The notes beneath the pieces are model-generated. The model was not told the DNA's origin, ran no database searches, and was given only the letters and a program-made list of their open reading frames with translations. This document shows positions 1 through 7,978 of a stretch of 14,235 nucleotides of DNA, piece by piece. Every line of letters starts with the position of its first letter. Position 1 is the stretch's first letter. The DNA is taken from NCBI GenBank assembly GCA_030609245.1, contig JAUWCP010000041.1, forward strand, positions 1 to 14,235, given 5' to 3'. This DNA is from Hyphomicrobium sp. (GTDB lineage Bacteria > Pseudomonadota > Alphaproteobacteria > Rhizobiales > Hyphomicrobiaceae). The position numbers and the translations under genes were made by a program.

Positions 1-15
1 GGCAAAGGCACGAAG

Positions 16-675
16 GTGAACCGGGCGGAGGCGAAAGCGCGCCGCGCGGTGATCGACACTGCGCTCACCATGAGCGGTACAGGACTTTCTCTCGGCCGCT
101 CGGGCAACTTGTCTTGCCGTTGGCAGGACGGTATGCTCATCACGCCCACGGGTATGGCCTACGACGACATCCGCCCACGCGACATCGTTTACGTCGATGC
201 CGAGGGCGGCGTTCCGGCCAAGAAATCTCGCAAGCCCTCGAGCGAGTGGCGTTTTCATCGAGCAGCGTATCATGCTCGCCCTGACATGAACGCGGTGGTT
301 CACACACACTCGATGCATGCGACCGTGCTCGCGTGCGCGCATGAAAAGATCCCTGCCTTCCACTACATGGTGGCGATCGCGGGTGGAAAAGACGTGCCTC
401 TCGTACCGTATGCAATGTTTGGCACTGAAGAGTTGGCCGACGAGGTCAGCAAGGCCTTGCGCGAGCGCAACGCTTGCCTGATGGCCAACCACGGACAGTT
501 GGCGCTGGGCAAGACGCTCGATGACGCACTAGAGCTTGCCGGCGAGATTGAGGTCTTAGCCACGCAGTACTGCAAGGTTCTGGAGTTGGGCGAGCCGCAC
601 ATTCTTCCCGATGCGGAGATGAAACGCGTCTTGCAACGCTTCAAGACCTATGGTCAGCGCGGTCAAGACGATTGA
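16..675 (+). CDS. Class II aldolase/adducin family protein
   Basis: A 219-residue protein of the class II (zinc-dependent) aldolase family, which includes L-fuculose-1-phosphate aldolase and L-ribulose-5-phosphate 4-epimerase. The family's active-site residues are all visible: a phosphate-site stretch GRSGNLS (27-33), Glu77 in SSEW, the zinc ligands His96 and His98 in HTHS, and His159 in ANHG. They match Glu73, His92, His94 and His155 of E. coli FucA with a constant offset of four, so the enzyme should be active. The chosen start is GTG at 16 with AAAGG seven bases upstream. The frame stays open to the window edge, so an earlier start cannot be excluded, although the N-terminus aligns with normal family starts. 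The substrate cannot be read from sequence, and no sugar-kinase or transporter gene is adjacent. It is convergent with ychF. Confidence 0.88.
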   Translation: MNRAEAKARRAVIDTALTMSGTGLSLGRSGNLSCRWQDGMLITPTGMAYDDIRPRDIVYVDAEGGVPAKKSRKPSSEWRFHRAAYHARPDMNAVVHTHSMHATVLACAHEKIPAFHYMVAIAGGKDVPLVPYAMFGTEELADEVSKALRERNACLMANHGQLALGKTLDDALELAGEIEVLATQYCKVLELGEPHILPDAEMKRVLQRFKTYGQRGQDD

Positions 676-770
676 CCTCATCTACGACCGTGCCGTCGAG
701 CGCGGCCGAATGCCGACTGATCCAAGAGAATGGCCTATTCTGCCGCTCAAGCACCTGTCGGCCTCCACCC

Positions 771-1868
<1,098 letters not shown>

Positions 1869-1942
1869 GTTGCCGTCCTGGATGGAAAGTTGGGGACGGG
1901 GGACGAGCGGCTGCCGCCACGATCGCCCTGGAGTGCGAGATG

Positions 1943-2100
1943 CCTAGAGCCTGATCGTTTCACTTGGACGCACTCGAGCCGTTCCAAGTGAAACGTGAAT
2001 CACGTCTCTACACTTTTGATTGAGAGCAAGATTCACTTATCTGTTGGAGATCTCCCGGACGAAGGCTGAGTGATTCCATCAAGAACGATCTTGCTCTAGG
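1943..2100. repeat. Tandem palindromic repeat element with inverted ends (REP/MITE-like)
   Basis: A 158-bp non-coding block bounded by CCTAGAGC (1943-1950) and its complement GCTCTAGG (2093-2100). The outer 33 bases of each end match in inverted orientation at 24 positions. It reads as two palindromic units. Unit A (1943-2010) has a perfect 13-bp stem, 1956-1968 with 1983-1995, around a 14-base loop, and its distal TCTCTA echoes the outer end. Unit B (about 2022-2100) pairs AGAGCAAGAT (2023-2032) with ATCTTGCTCT (2088-2097) and holds the perfect palindrome GGAGATCTCC (2046-2055). I recognise the style from intergenic palindromes of Hyphomicrobiales but cannot name a family. Together with its flanks this accounts for the gene-free stretch 1869-2247; the rest shows nothing further. 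Confidence 0.72.
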
Positions 2101-2247
2101 CTGTTCGGGTCGTGTTGTGAAGTCCGTCATTGCCGCACAGTGTGGGGATCAGCAGGTTTACCCCCCATGCGAATGGCCAATTTTGACGCCACTGTTTCGC
2201 TACTACGCTCTGCAACCAAATTGGGCGCCGCGCTGGAGAAATGGATG

Positions 2248-2643
2248 ATGCGATTTGCGATGCGGACGAGCGTTCTCATAGCAGCCATTTCTTTAGCTGG
2301 CGTCGCCAGCGCGGGCCTTGAGGGCGAACCGGCGGGAACCAATAAGGTCTCGCCGGAGGAAGCCGGCGCTCGGTATGGACAGGCTTTGGGGGCGAGCCGG
2401 CTGTGCAGGGGCTATGAGGTCTTGCCAGGAGCCGACGAGCTTGCGGCGACATTCAAGGGCGATGAGCTTAGGGCCTTCCAGGAGGCGGCCGCGCGCGTTG
2501 TTCAGGCGTGGCAGCGTACAACGAGCTGCCAGGATGGACCCATCATGTGCATGCGCTATCGATTGGCGAGCTGCAATGAGGCGATGAGGGAAATCGGCCC
2601 CGAGGGCGTTCGCTACCCGGGTTTGATTGGCTTCAGTCCCTGA
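2248..2643 (+). CDS. Small secreted hypothetical protein with four cysteines
   Basis: I do not recognise the family. The frame could begin further upstream (GTG at 2140), but GGAGAA at 2235-2240 sits seven bases before the ATG at 2248. From there the protein starts with a good Sec signal peptide: basic MRFAMR, a hydrophobic core, and an Ala-x-Ala-type site VASA before Gly23. The ATG at 2245 is a close alternative. The 131-residue precursor gives a mature protein of about 109 residues with Cys53, Cys94, Cys101 and Cys109, enough for two disulfides, which suits the periplasm. No transmembrane segment follows the signal. The gene is alone on this strand among minus-strand housekeeping genes and begins about 150 bases after the palindromic repeat. 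The end lies 13 bases from the convergent dehydrogenase-like gene. Function unknown. Confidence 0.72.
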   Translation: MRFAMRTSVLIAAISLAGVASAGLEGEPAGTNKVSPEEAGARYGQALGASRLCRGYEVLPGADELAATFKGDELRAFQEAAARVVQAWQRTTSCQDGPIMCMRYRLASCNEAMREIGPEGVRYPGLIGFSP

Positions 2644-2656
2644 CTTCGGATTGTGG

Positions 2657-3322
2657 CTAGGCCGCAAGGTCTTGGATGGTGTCCGACCCGACAATATGCA
2701 CCCCCGGCTCACTCATCTTCGCGCATACCAGCATCGCTTTGGCGAGCGTCTCCGTGCGAACGGATCGGTACTTCTTGAACGGGCCGATCATGATGGGGCC
2801 TAGAACCGCCAGCGCGGCGTTGCCCACTTCCTCGGCAAGACGAAATTCATCACGCTCACCGCGCAGAAGCGAAGGCCGCATGATGTAGGCTGAGCGCACG
2901 CCTGCGCTGGAAACACCTTCTTCCATCTCGCCTTTGGTCCGCATGTAGGGACTGGGCGACTTGGCACTTGCTCCAATGGCGCTGATCGTGACGAATGTCC
3001 CCGCTTGGTGCGCGGCGGCCCACCTCGCAAGCCCGACGGGAATGTCGCGATCCACGTGTTGAAAGGCGTCAAGCGAGCCAGCCTTCTTTTGTGTTGTGCC
3101 AACGCAGCAGAAGACATCCTCGACAGGCTCTTCGACGGGCAGCGTAGAAAGACTGCGAAAGTCGAACAGGCGTTCGTCGACCTTGTCGAGGTTGGCAAAC
3201 GGCGTCGCATGGCGATGCAGGATGATAAGCTTCGCGTAGCGCTTGGACGCGACGATGAGTGGCGTAAGCTTGCGCCCGATCGCGCCCGTTGCGCCAACGA
3301 TGATGGCCGTTTGTCCCGACAT
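2657..3322 (-). CDS. NAD(P)-binding atypical short-chain dehydrogenase (TIP30/YwnB-like)
   Basis: A 221-residue Rossmann-fold protein. The N-terminal nucleotide loop is GATGAIGR (10-17). A motif SPSPYMRTK holds Tyr126 and Lys130, matching the YxxxK pair of short-chain dehydrogenases, with a Ser-rich strand (VTISAIGAS, 111-119) before it. Size and layout resemble the TIP30/HTATIP2 and YwnB-like branch of NAD(P)-binding proteins related to NmrA and epimerases, whose substrates are mostly unknown. The ATG at 3322 has a strong AGGGAGA ribosome site about six bases upstream. It lies 115 bases downstream of pth on the same strand, with a hairpin in between, so it may be co-transcribed. It is probably a lineage-specific insertion into the pth-ychF neighbourhood. 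Family call firm, reaction unknown. Confidence 0.85.
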   Translation of the reverse strand: MSGQTAIIVGATGAIGRKLTPLIVASKRYAKLIILHRHATPFANLDKVDERLFDFRSLSTLPVEEPVEDVFCCVGTTQKKAGSLDAFQHVDRDIPVGLARWAAAHQAGTFVTISAIGASAKSPSPYMRTKGEMEEGVSSAGVRSAYIMRPSLLRGERDEFRLAEEVGNAALAVLGPIMIGPFKKYRSVRTETLAKAMLVCAKMSEPGVHIVGSDTIQDLAA

Positions 3323-3370
3323 GTTGCGTCTCCCTGGCCGAAGACTAACGGCCGCGGCGTTCAGCGTCCA

Positions 3371-3399
3371 TGCGTTCCCGATGGCACAGGAAACGCATC
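3371..3399 (-). other. Hairpin between pth and the dehydrogenase gene
   Basis: A 10-bp inverted repeat with a nine-base loop: ATGCGTTCCC (3371-3380) and GGAAACGCAT (3390-3399) on the plus strand. All pairs are Watson-Crick except one that is a G-U wobble in the minus-strand transcript. Neither side carries a T-tract, so it is not a standard intrinsic terminator. It could mark a processing or partial termination point between two co-directional genes. Confidence 0.45.
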
Positions 3400-3437
3400 G
3401 AGCGCTATTGGCCGTATCGGTAGCGCCACCAACATCA

Positions 3438-4163
3438 TCACTCTTTGCCAGGCCGCCCGGTGAGCCACTTTTTCAGGGCGCCGGCAAGCGAGCCATCGCC
3501 TTCTCCTTTCTGCTGCGGCTTGGACGCAGACTTCGGCGAGGGCGGCTTTGTATTTGGTGCTTCTGAGGGCGATTTACTTTCGCTCGCTGTTTCTTGCTCG
3601 CGTATCAGGCGCGCGACCTGGGACAGGAAGCGATCGCTCTCACCGTGCGCAAGGAAGCGCGAGGACTCGGCAATGGCATCAAGCAGCGGATCAAGCCACT
3701 CGTATTCCACTTTCGCAAAGTCATGCAGCACGTAGTGCGGCACCACCTCCTTAACTCCGGGGTGACCGACGCCGATGCGCACGCGGTTATAGTCGTTGCC
3801 GATATGGGCGGTGATGGAGCGCAGGCCGTTGTGGCCGGCATTGCCGCCACCGGTTTTCACTTTCAGCTTGCTGGGCGCCAAGTCGATCTCGTCGTGGAAC
3901 ACGTAGATGTCACCGACCGGGATCTTGAGGAAGCGATGGGCTTCGCCGACGGAGCGCCCGCTGTCGTTCATGTAGGTGGTGGGCTTTAGCAGCAGAACAC
4001 GTTCCCCGCCGAGGTTGCCCTCAACGGTTTGGCCCTGGAAGCGGCGCCGCCACGCGCCCAAATCGAGACGCTCTGCGATACGCTCGACGGCCATGGAGCC
4101 GACGTTATGGCGATGGCGGGCGTACTTGGCGCCCGGGTTTCCCAGTCCGACGAAGAGCTTCAT
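3438..4163 (-). CDS. pth: Peptidyl-tRNA hydrolase
   Basis: Releases tRNA from peptidyl-tRNAs dropped by the ribosome, an essential recycling step in the cytoplasm. The catalytic His is His19 in RHRHN, equivalent to His20 of E. coli Pth. Asn9 (GLGNPG), Asn66 (TTYMNDSG), Asp91 (FHDEID) and Asn112 (GHNGLRS) supply the other active-site and substrate-binding positions. The core ends near residue 190. A tail of about 50 residues rich in Pro, Ser and Lys follows and ends in a basic segment, which explains 241 residues against about 194 in E. coli. Such tails are common in alphaproteobacterial Pth. The gene starts 69 bases downstream of rplY on the same strand, a conserved pair, and its own ribosome site is weak, so it is probably translated from the rplY transcript. 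Confidence 0.97.
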   Translation of the reverse strand: MKLFVGLGNPGAKYARHRHNVGSMAVERIAERLDLGAWRRRFQGQTVEGNLGGERVLLLKPTTYMNDSGRSVGEAHRFLKIPVGDIYVFHDEIDLAPSKLKVKTGGGNAGHNGLRSITAHIGNDYNRVRIGVGHPGVKEVVPHYVLHDFAKVEYEWLDPLLDAIAESSRFLAHGESDRFLSQVARLIREQETASESKSPSEAPNTKPPSPKSASKPQQKGEGDGSLAGALKKWLTGRPGKE

Positions 4164-4232
4164 GGGCGCGGCCCTAAAGAGGAAGACTGAAGGCGCGGCG
4201 CGGTTTCAATGCCACGCCACGCCAGATCCGTC

Positions 4233-4946
4233 TCACTTCTTCTTCTTCTCGTCGCCGCCCTTGGCATCTGCGGGCTTGGCGTCGCCGCCGGCAGCCTTGG
4301 CGTCGTCTCCAGCTTCCTCGCCGGCCGCCGCTGGTGCTGCACCTTCTTCCGGTGCCACTGTCGCCACTTCTTCTTCCTCTTGCTTCACCCGCCCGGCGAT
4401 CGTGGCGATCGTAAAGTCACGGTCCTTGATGGTCGGCGTCATACCGTCGGGCAGGCTGACGGCTGAAATGTGGATGGAACGCCCGATCTCGAGCCCAGTG
4501 AGGTCAACCTCGAAGTGGGGAGGGATCTTGTCGTAAGGACAGGTGACCTCGATTTCGTGGCGCACGATGTTGAGCACGCCGCCACGCTTCAGGCCCGGCG
4601 ACTGTCCCTCGTTGATGAAGCGTACGGGCACTTGAACGCGAATGAGGCCCTTCTTGCCAATGCGCAGGAAGTCGACGTGGATCGGCTTGTCCTTGATAGG
4701 ATCGAGCTGAAGATCGCGTGGTATGACGTGCTTCTTCGTACCATCAACGTTGATTTCGAAGACTGTTGAAGTGAAGTGCCCTTTGAGCACCTGCTGCCAG
4801 AGCTCTTTGTAGTCGAGCGCGATTGTTTCGGGTGGCTGGCCATCGCCATAGATTACGGCGGGCACTTTCCCTTCGCGGCGAGCTTGACGTGCGGCCCCCT
4901 TGCCTGCACGCGGGCGCGCCGTGGCTTTGAGCTCTGTCTGAGCCAT
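4233..4946 (-). CDS. rplY: 50S ribosomal protein L25/general stress protein Ctc
   Basis: Binds 5S rRNA in the large ribosomal subunit. Residues 1 to about 95 form the L25 RNA-binding domain (with GKVPAVIYG, 26-34, and the conserved HVDFLRI, 90-96). Residues about 96-186 form the second, TL5/Ctc-type beta domain. A low-complexity tail (about 189-237) alternates Glu/Ala-rich stretches and ends in four Lys. This is the long form usual in alphaproteobacteria, against the single-domain 94-residue E. coli protein. The ATG at 4946 has GGAGAA eight bases upstream. The upstream leader holds an intrinsic terminator whose T-run stops only three bases before that ribosome site, so expression is probably controlled by premature termination. 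pth follows on the same transcript. Confidence 0.96.
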   Translation of the reverse strand: MAQTELKATARPRAGKGAARQARREGKVPAVIYGDGQPPETIALDYKELWQQVLKGHFTSTVFEINVDGTKKHVIPRDLQLDPIKDKPIHVDFLRIGKKGLIRVQVPVRFINEGQSPGLKRGGVLNIVRHEIEVTCPYDKIPPHFEVDLTGLEIGRSIHISAVSLPDGMTPTIKDRDFTIATIAGRVKQEEEEVATVAPEEGAAPAAAGEEAGDDAKAAGGDAKPADAKGGDEKKKK

Positions 4947-4963
4947 GGCTATAATTCTCCAAT

Positions 4964-4986
4964 AAAAAAAGGGGCCGATGCGGCCC
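4964..4986 (-). terminator. Intrinsic terminator in the rplY 5' leader (attenuator candidate)
   Basis: On the minus strand GGGCCG (4986-4981), loop CAT, CGGCCC (4977-4972), one C, then seven T (4970-4964). This is a canonical Rho-independent terminator, directed toward rplY and ending three bases before its GGAG. No minus-strand gene lies between it and the zur start to be terminated, so it sits inside the rplY leader. A short competitor, GGCCG in the upstream segment GGAGGCCGC (around 5001-5007), could pair with the downstream arm and break the hairpin. Confidence 0.75.
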
Positions 4987-5053
4987 TCAATTCCCGCGTG
5001 CGGCCTCCAAGGGTGCCGGGCGGCGTCTCATGCCTTTTGCTTGAGATGGCTGG

Positions 5054-5082
5054 GTTATAGCGGCGGATTAGGGGCTTGGCAA
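5054..5082 (-). promoter_or_regulatory. Housekeeping sigma-type promoter for the rplY leader
   Basis: On the minus strand a -35 element TTGCCA (5082-5077) and a -10 element TATAAC (5059-5054) are separated by 17 bases. Transcription would start near 5046, giving a leader of about 100 nt before the rplY ATG at 4946. This is the best sigma-70-like match in the divergent zur-rplY spacer. It is read from sequence only. Confidence 0.55.
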
Positions 5083-5185
5083 TCGGCCCGAAATCCCACC
5101 TATCCGGCCTTAACACCTTGATTGCGGTGGGTTGTTGTAAGATTGGAACTCTGCCAGATCGGCTCCGGTACACGACGAGCGGCTA

Positions 5186-5617
5186 ATGATGGTTGAAAAG
5201 ACTGGAAAGCGTCGCCCGGCGCGAGAGCAGGATAATATGATCATCGAGGCGTTGCGGGGCCTGGGCGGCCAGCCGGTGAGCGCTTACGAACTGATCGACC
5301 AGCTGCGCGACAAGGCGGTTTTGGCCCCTCAGACTGTCTATCGTTCGCTTGACCGGCTGATCGCTGATGGCCAGGCACATCGGCTTGAATCACTCAATGC
5401 GTTTATCGCCTGCCGCCATCCCAGTCACCGGGGCGCGGCTGTGTTCGCCATTTGCGATGACTGCAGCGCGGTCACCGAGTTCAACGAAGCGGACGCCGTG
5501 AACTCTCTTGCGGCGTGGGCCAAGAAGGCCAAGTTTGGTGTCCGCCAGATGACCCTGGAGCTGCGCGGGCGCTGCAAGGCTTGCGCGAAAACTGCAGCGC
5601 ATAGGCAATCGGGCTGA
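5186..5617 (+). CDS. zur: Fur-family transcriptional regulator, Zur-like (zinc uptake regulator)
   Basis: A 143-residue Fur-family repressor. The winged helix spans about 10-70 and the dimerisation/metal domain about 75-135. Zur fits better than Fur or Irr because the metal positions of E. coli Zur are all present: His65, Cys76, His81 and Glu98 match the regulatory site (His77, Cys88, His96, Glu111), and Cys90/Cys93 with Cys130/Cys133 match the structural site (Cys103, Cys106, Cys143, Cys146). Segments such as SAYELIDQLRD and RLESLNAFIAC also track Zur. With zinc bound it would repress zinc-uptake genes; none are in this window. ATG codons occur at 5186 and 5189, both with weak ribosome sites. 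The gene diverges from rplY and converges on prs with a 19-bp gap. I saw no clear Zur palindrome in the 239-bp spacer. Confidence 0.85.
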   Translation: MMVEKTGKRRPAREQDNMIIEALRGLGGQPVSAYELIDQLRDKAVLAPQTVYRSLDRLIADGQAHRLESLNAFIACRHPSHRGAAVFAICDDCSAVTEFNEADAVNSLAAWAKKAKFGVRQMTLELRGRCKACAKTAAHRQSG

Positions 5618-5636
5618 CGCCTGCTCAAGGGCGTGC

Positions 5637-6614
5637 TCAGTAGAACAAGCTTGAGACGCTTTCCTCGCGGGCGGTGCGCAATATGGCTTCGCCGATGAGG
5701 GGTGCAATGGACAGAACGCGGATGTTTTCGGCGGCCAGGATAGCAGCCGTGGGCTGAATAGAGTCGGTGATCACCAGTGACTTTAGCCGCGAGTTTTGGA
5801 CGCGGTTCACCGCGCCGCCAGAGAGCACACCGTGGGTGATGTATGCCATCACCTCCACCGCGCCGTGCTGAAGGAGCGCGTTGGCGGCATTCACCAGTGT
5901 GCCGCCTGAATCGACGATGTCGTCGATTAGGATGCAGCGCTTGCCCTTCACGTTGCCAATGACGTGCATGACCTCTGATTCGCCTGGCCGATCGCGCCGC
6001 TTGTCGCAGATGGCAATCGGGGCTTCGATGCGTTTGGCAAGCGCGCGCGCGCGCACCACGCCGCCAACGTCTGGCGAGACAACCATCAGGTTGTTGCCTT
6101 TGTGGTGTTCTTGAATGTCGCGGACCATGACGGGGGCGGCAAACAGGTTGTCCGTCGGAATGTCGAAGAAGCCCTGGATCTGACCGGCGTGCAAATCGAG
6201 TGTGAGTACGCGGTCGGCGCCGGCACGTTCGATCAAGTTTGCGACGAGCTTGGCCGAAATGGGTGTGCGCGGACCGGGCTTGCGATCCTGACGCGCGTAG
6301 CCGTAGTAGGGGATCACAGCCGTAATGCGACCCGCCGAGGCGCGCTTTAGCGCGTCGATCAGGATCAGCAGCTCCATCAAGTTGTCGTTTGCCGGGAACG
6401 AGGTCGACTGGAGTACGAAGACGTCCTGGCCGCGGACGTTCTCCTGGATCTCGACGAAGATCTCCATATCAGCAAAGCGCTTGACCTGCCCTTTGGTGGG
6501 CGGCAGCTTGAGGTAAGCGCAAATAGCGTCGGCGAGGGGGCGGTTACTGTTGCCGGCCACGAGTTTCATGGCAGGCCGACCACCGCCGTCACCGTCACGG
6601 GCATCAAAAGGCAT
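5637..6614 (-). CDS. prs: Ribose-phosphate pyrophosphokinase (PRPP synthetase)
   Basis: Makes phosphoribosyl pyrophosphate from ribose-5-phosphate and ATP for purine, pyrimidine, His, Trp and NAD synthesis. With the start at 6614 the product has 325 residues. Motifs are the N-terminal MKLVAGNSNRP (16-26), the flexible loop YYGYARQDRK (103-112), DLHAGQIQGFFD (140-151) and the PRPP-binding loop ILIDDIVDSGGT (228-239). The family usually begins at the Met of MKLVAGN (6569, 310 residues). That codon has no ribosome site, while the ATG at 6614 has GGAGG five bases upstream. I therefore chose 6614, giving a 15-residue Gly/Asp-rich extension. The frame also stays open to 6692, without support. It runs in the same direction as rplY and pth, but the opposite-strand zur gene separates them. 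Confidence 0.95.
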   Translation of the reverse strand: MPFDARDGDGGGRPAMKLVAGNSNRPLADAICAYLKLPPTKGQVKRFADMEIFVEIQENVRGQDVFVLQSTSFPANDNLMELLILIDALKRASAGRITAVIPYYGYARQDRKPGPRTPISAKLVANLIERAGADRVLTLDLHAGQIQGFFDIPTDNLFAAPVMVRDIQEHHKGNNLMVVSPDVGGVVRARALAKRIEAPIAICDKRRDRPGESEVMHVIGNVKGKRCILIDDIVDSGGTLVNAANALLQHGAVEVMAYITHGVLSGGAVNRVQNSRLKSLVITDSIQPTAAILAAENIRVLSIAPLIGEAILRTAREESVSSLFY

Positions 6615-6656
6615 TCTCGCCTCCACGACGGTTCGCACCGGGCTTCTAGCAAGCAG

Positions 6657-6681
6657 GCCCCCGTCTGTAAACGGCGGGGGC
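6657..6681 (-). terminator. GC-rich hairpin between the lipoprotein gene and prs
   Basis: A perfect 7-bp inverted repeat, GCCCCCG (6657-6663) and CGGGGGC (6675-6681), with an 11-base loop. It lies between the stop of the upstream lipoprotein gene and the prs start. There is no T-tract on the minus strand, so it is a weak terminator candidate at best. It could instead be a structure in the prs leader. Confidence 0.35.
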
Positions 6682-6731
6682 CCGGGTTTCATTTCGATTG
6701 ATGAAGACGCATGCCTAAGCGGGGCATACGC

Positions 6732-7778
6732 TCAATTGGCGCTAGCTGTTTTGGCCCGCGGCAACAGCTTCAGGATGCCTTGAGCAGCAGCTGCAGCAGC
6801 GGCATCGGCAGTCTTGCCCCAGGTGCCGTCGAGCGAGCCTTGCGGCACCTCGTTCTTCTGCGACACGGTACCGAGCTTCTTGCCGCTTGGATCCTTAACA
6901 TCCCAGTCGATCGTGATGGGTTGCTTGCCATTCTTGCCTGGTCCCACCTTGACGCGACCCTGAACCGTGTAGGTCTGCGCGGAGGACACCGAGGCAAGCT
7001 TTACGCCGCTACGTTGCAGCTCGCGCTGCAGTGCGGATCTCAGTGACTTGCTGCCATCGCCGGGGGCACCCGTCACGGCGGGAACGATCGTGCTAAGCGC
7101 TCCGGCCCGGTTGATGCTGCCGGTTACAGGGCCGGTTGCGGAAGCTGAAGACGGCGCCGTCGGGCTTGGCTTTGCCGCCGCGGTTTTCACCAGCGGAGCA
7201 CCGCCTTGGTTGTTTGCGACGGCTGGCGCGGCCGCTTGCGTGGGCAGCCAAGCGGCCACGGAACCGACCGTTTTCGTCGTAATTGCTTCCAAAAGCTTCG
7301 GCTTCACCGCAGCCCAGGGATCGGTGCCCTTGCCGGACGGTGTGACTTCCTCGCCAGTGAACCGGTGCACGCCCTTGCCGGTCGCATCCGTCACGTCCCA
7401 GATGTAGGAGATTCGTGTCTTTGCGCCCTTCTTCTCTTTGGCGGAGACGACGTAGCCTCTGAGCGTGTACAGGGCCTTAGTCTCTGGGGTCTTGGCGACG
7501 CGGATGTTCCGCTTCTCGAGCGCGGCGGTGAGCTGCGTCTGCAACGTAGCCGAAACGCTCTGCGGCGGTCCGATCACCGGCGCGATAGCGATTTTTGCAG
7601 GCTGGTTGCTTGCCGGTGGCGGGTTGGCCACGGAAGCTGTTGGCGTCTCGCTCGATGAACCAAAGAGAGATGCACCCGTTTCGCAGCCGGCGAGACCGAA
7701 AGCCATTAATCCTGCACTTAGGACAAGTGCGATCGGCTTTCTTTTGCGCCAAGCTGCAGCAGTATCAAAGGTCGTCAC
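6732..7778 (-). CDS. Lipoprotein with two copies of one beta-rich domain
   Basis: A 348-residue exported lipoprotein of unknown function. From a GTG at 7778, preceded by a G-rich ribosome site, the protein has a basic RKRK, a hydrophobic stretch and the lipobox LAGC with Cys32 as lipidation site; the neighbouring Glu-Thr-Gly does not carry the Asp+2 inner-membrane retention signal. A Ser/Pro/Ala linker follows, then two related modules at about 66-165 and 242-338, joined by an Ala/Thr/Pro-rich linker. Each module has an opening helix, a Tyr-rich strand (ALYTLRGYV and QTYTVQGRV), a Lys/Gly turn, a strand with WDV (SYIWDV and ITIDWDV), a GK turn, and a closing Trp-containing segment before a helix. 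The frame opens earlier with a TTG at 7853, which I consider unlikely. It sits between pgeF and prs on the same strand. Confidence 0.82.
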   Translation of the reverse strand: MTTFDTAAAWRKRKPIALVLSAGLMAFGLAGCETGASLFGSSSETPTASVANPPPASNQPAKIAIAPVIGPPQSVSATLQTQLTAALEKRNIRVAKTPETKALYTLRGYVVSAKEKKGAKTRISYIWDVTDATGKGVHRFTGEEVTPSGKGTDPWAAVKPKLLEAITTKTVGSVAAWLPTQAAAPAVANNQGGAPLVKTAAAKPSPTAPSSASATGPVTGSINRAGALSTIVPAVTGAPGDGSKSLRSALQRELQRSGVKLASVSSAQTYTVQGRVKVGPGKNGKQPITIDWDVKDPSGKKLGTVSQKNEVPQGSLDGTWGKTADAAAAAAAQGILKLLPRAKTASAN

Positions 7779-7978
7779 GGCGACGTTCCCCCGTTGAATA
7801 CCCCGCTGTCTTCCGGCGGCCGGCGTACTTACCCTGCGGCCTCGACTCCTCAACTACCGGTACCTTCTTAGATTCCTCTAACCAGTGAAATCCGCCGCGT
7901 CTATATCCAATCCGATCAATCGCGACGTTGGCTCCACTTCGACGCAACTTAAACCGGACAAGATTGTGGATTGTGCAA

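Noticed and set aside
5186..5617. Annotation as Fur or Irr
   Set aside because: The residues at the metal sites line up with E. coli Zur one by one, including the Cys in the regulatory site, so Zur is the better call.
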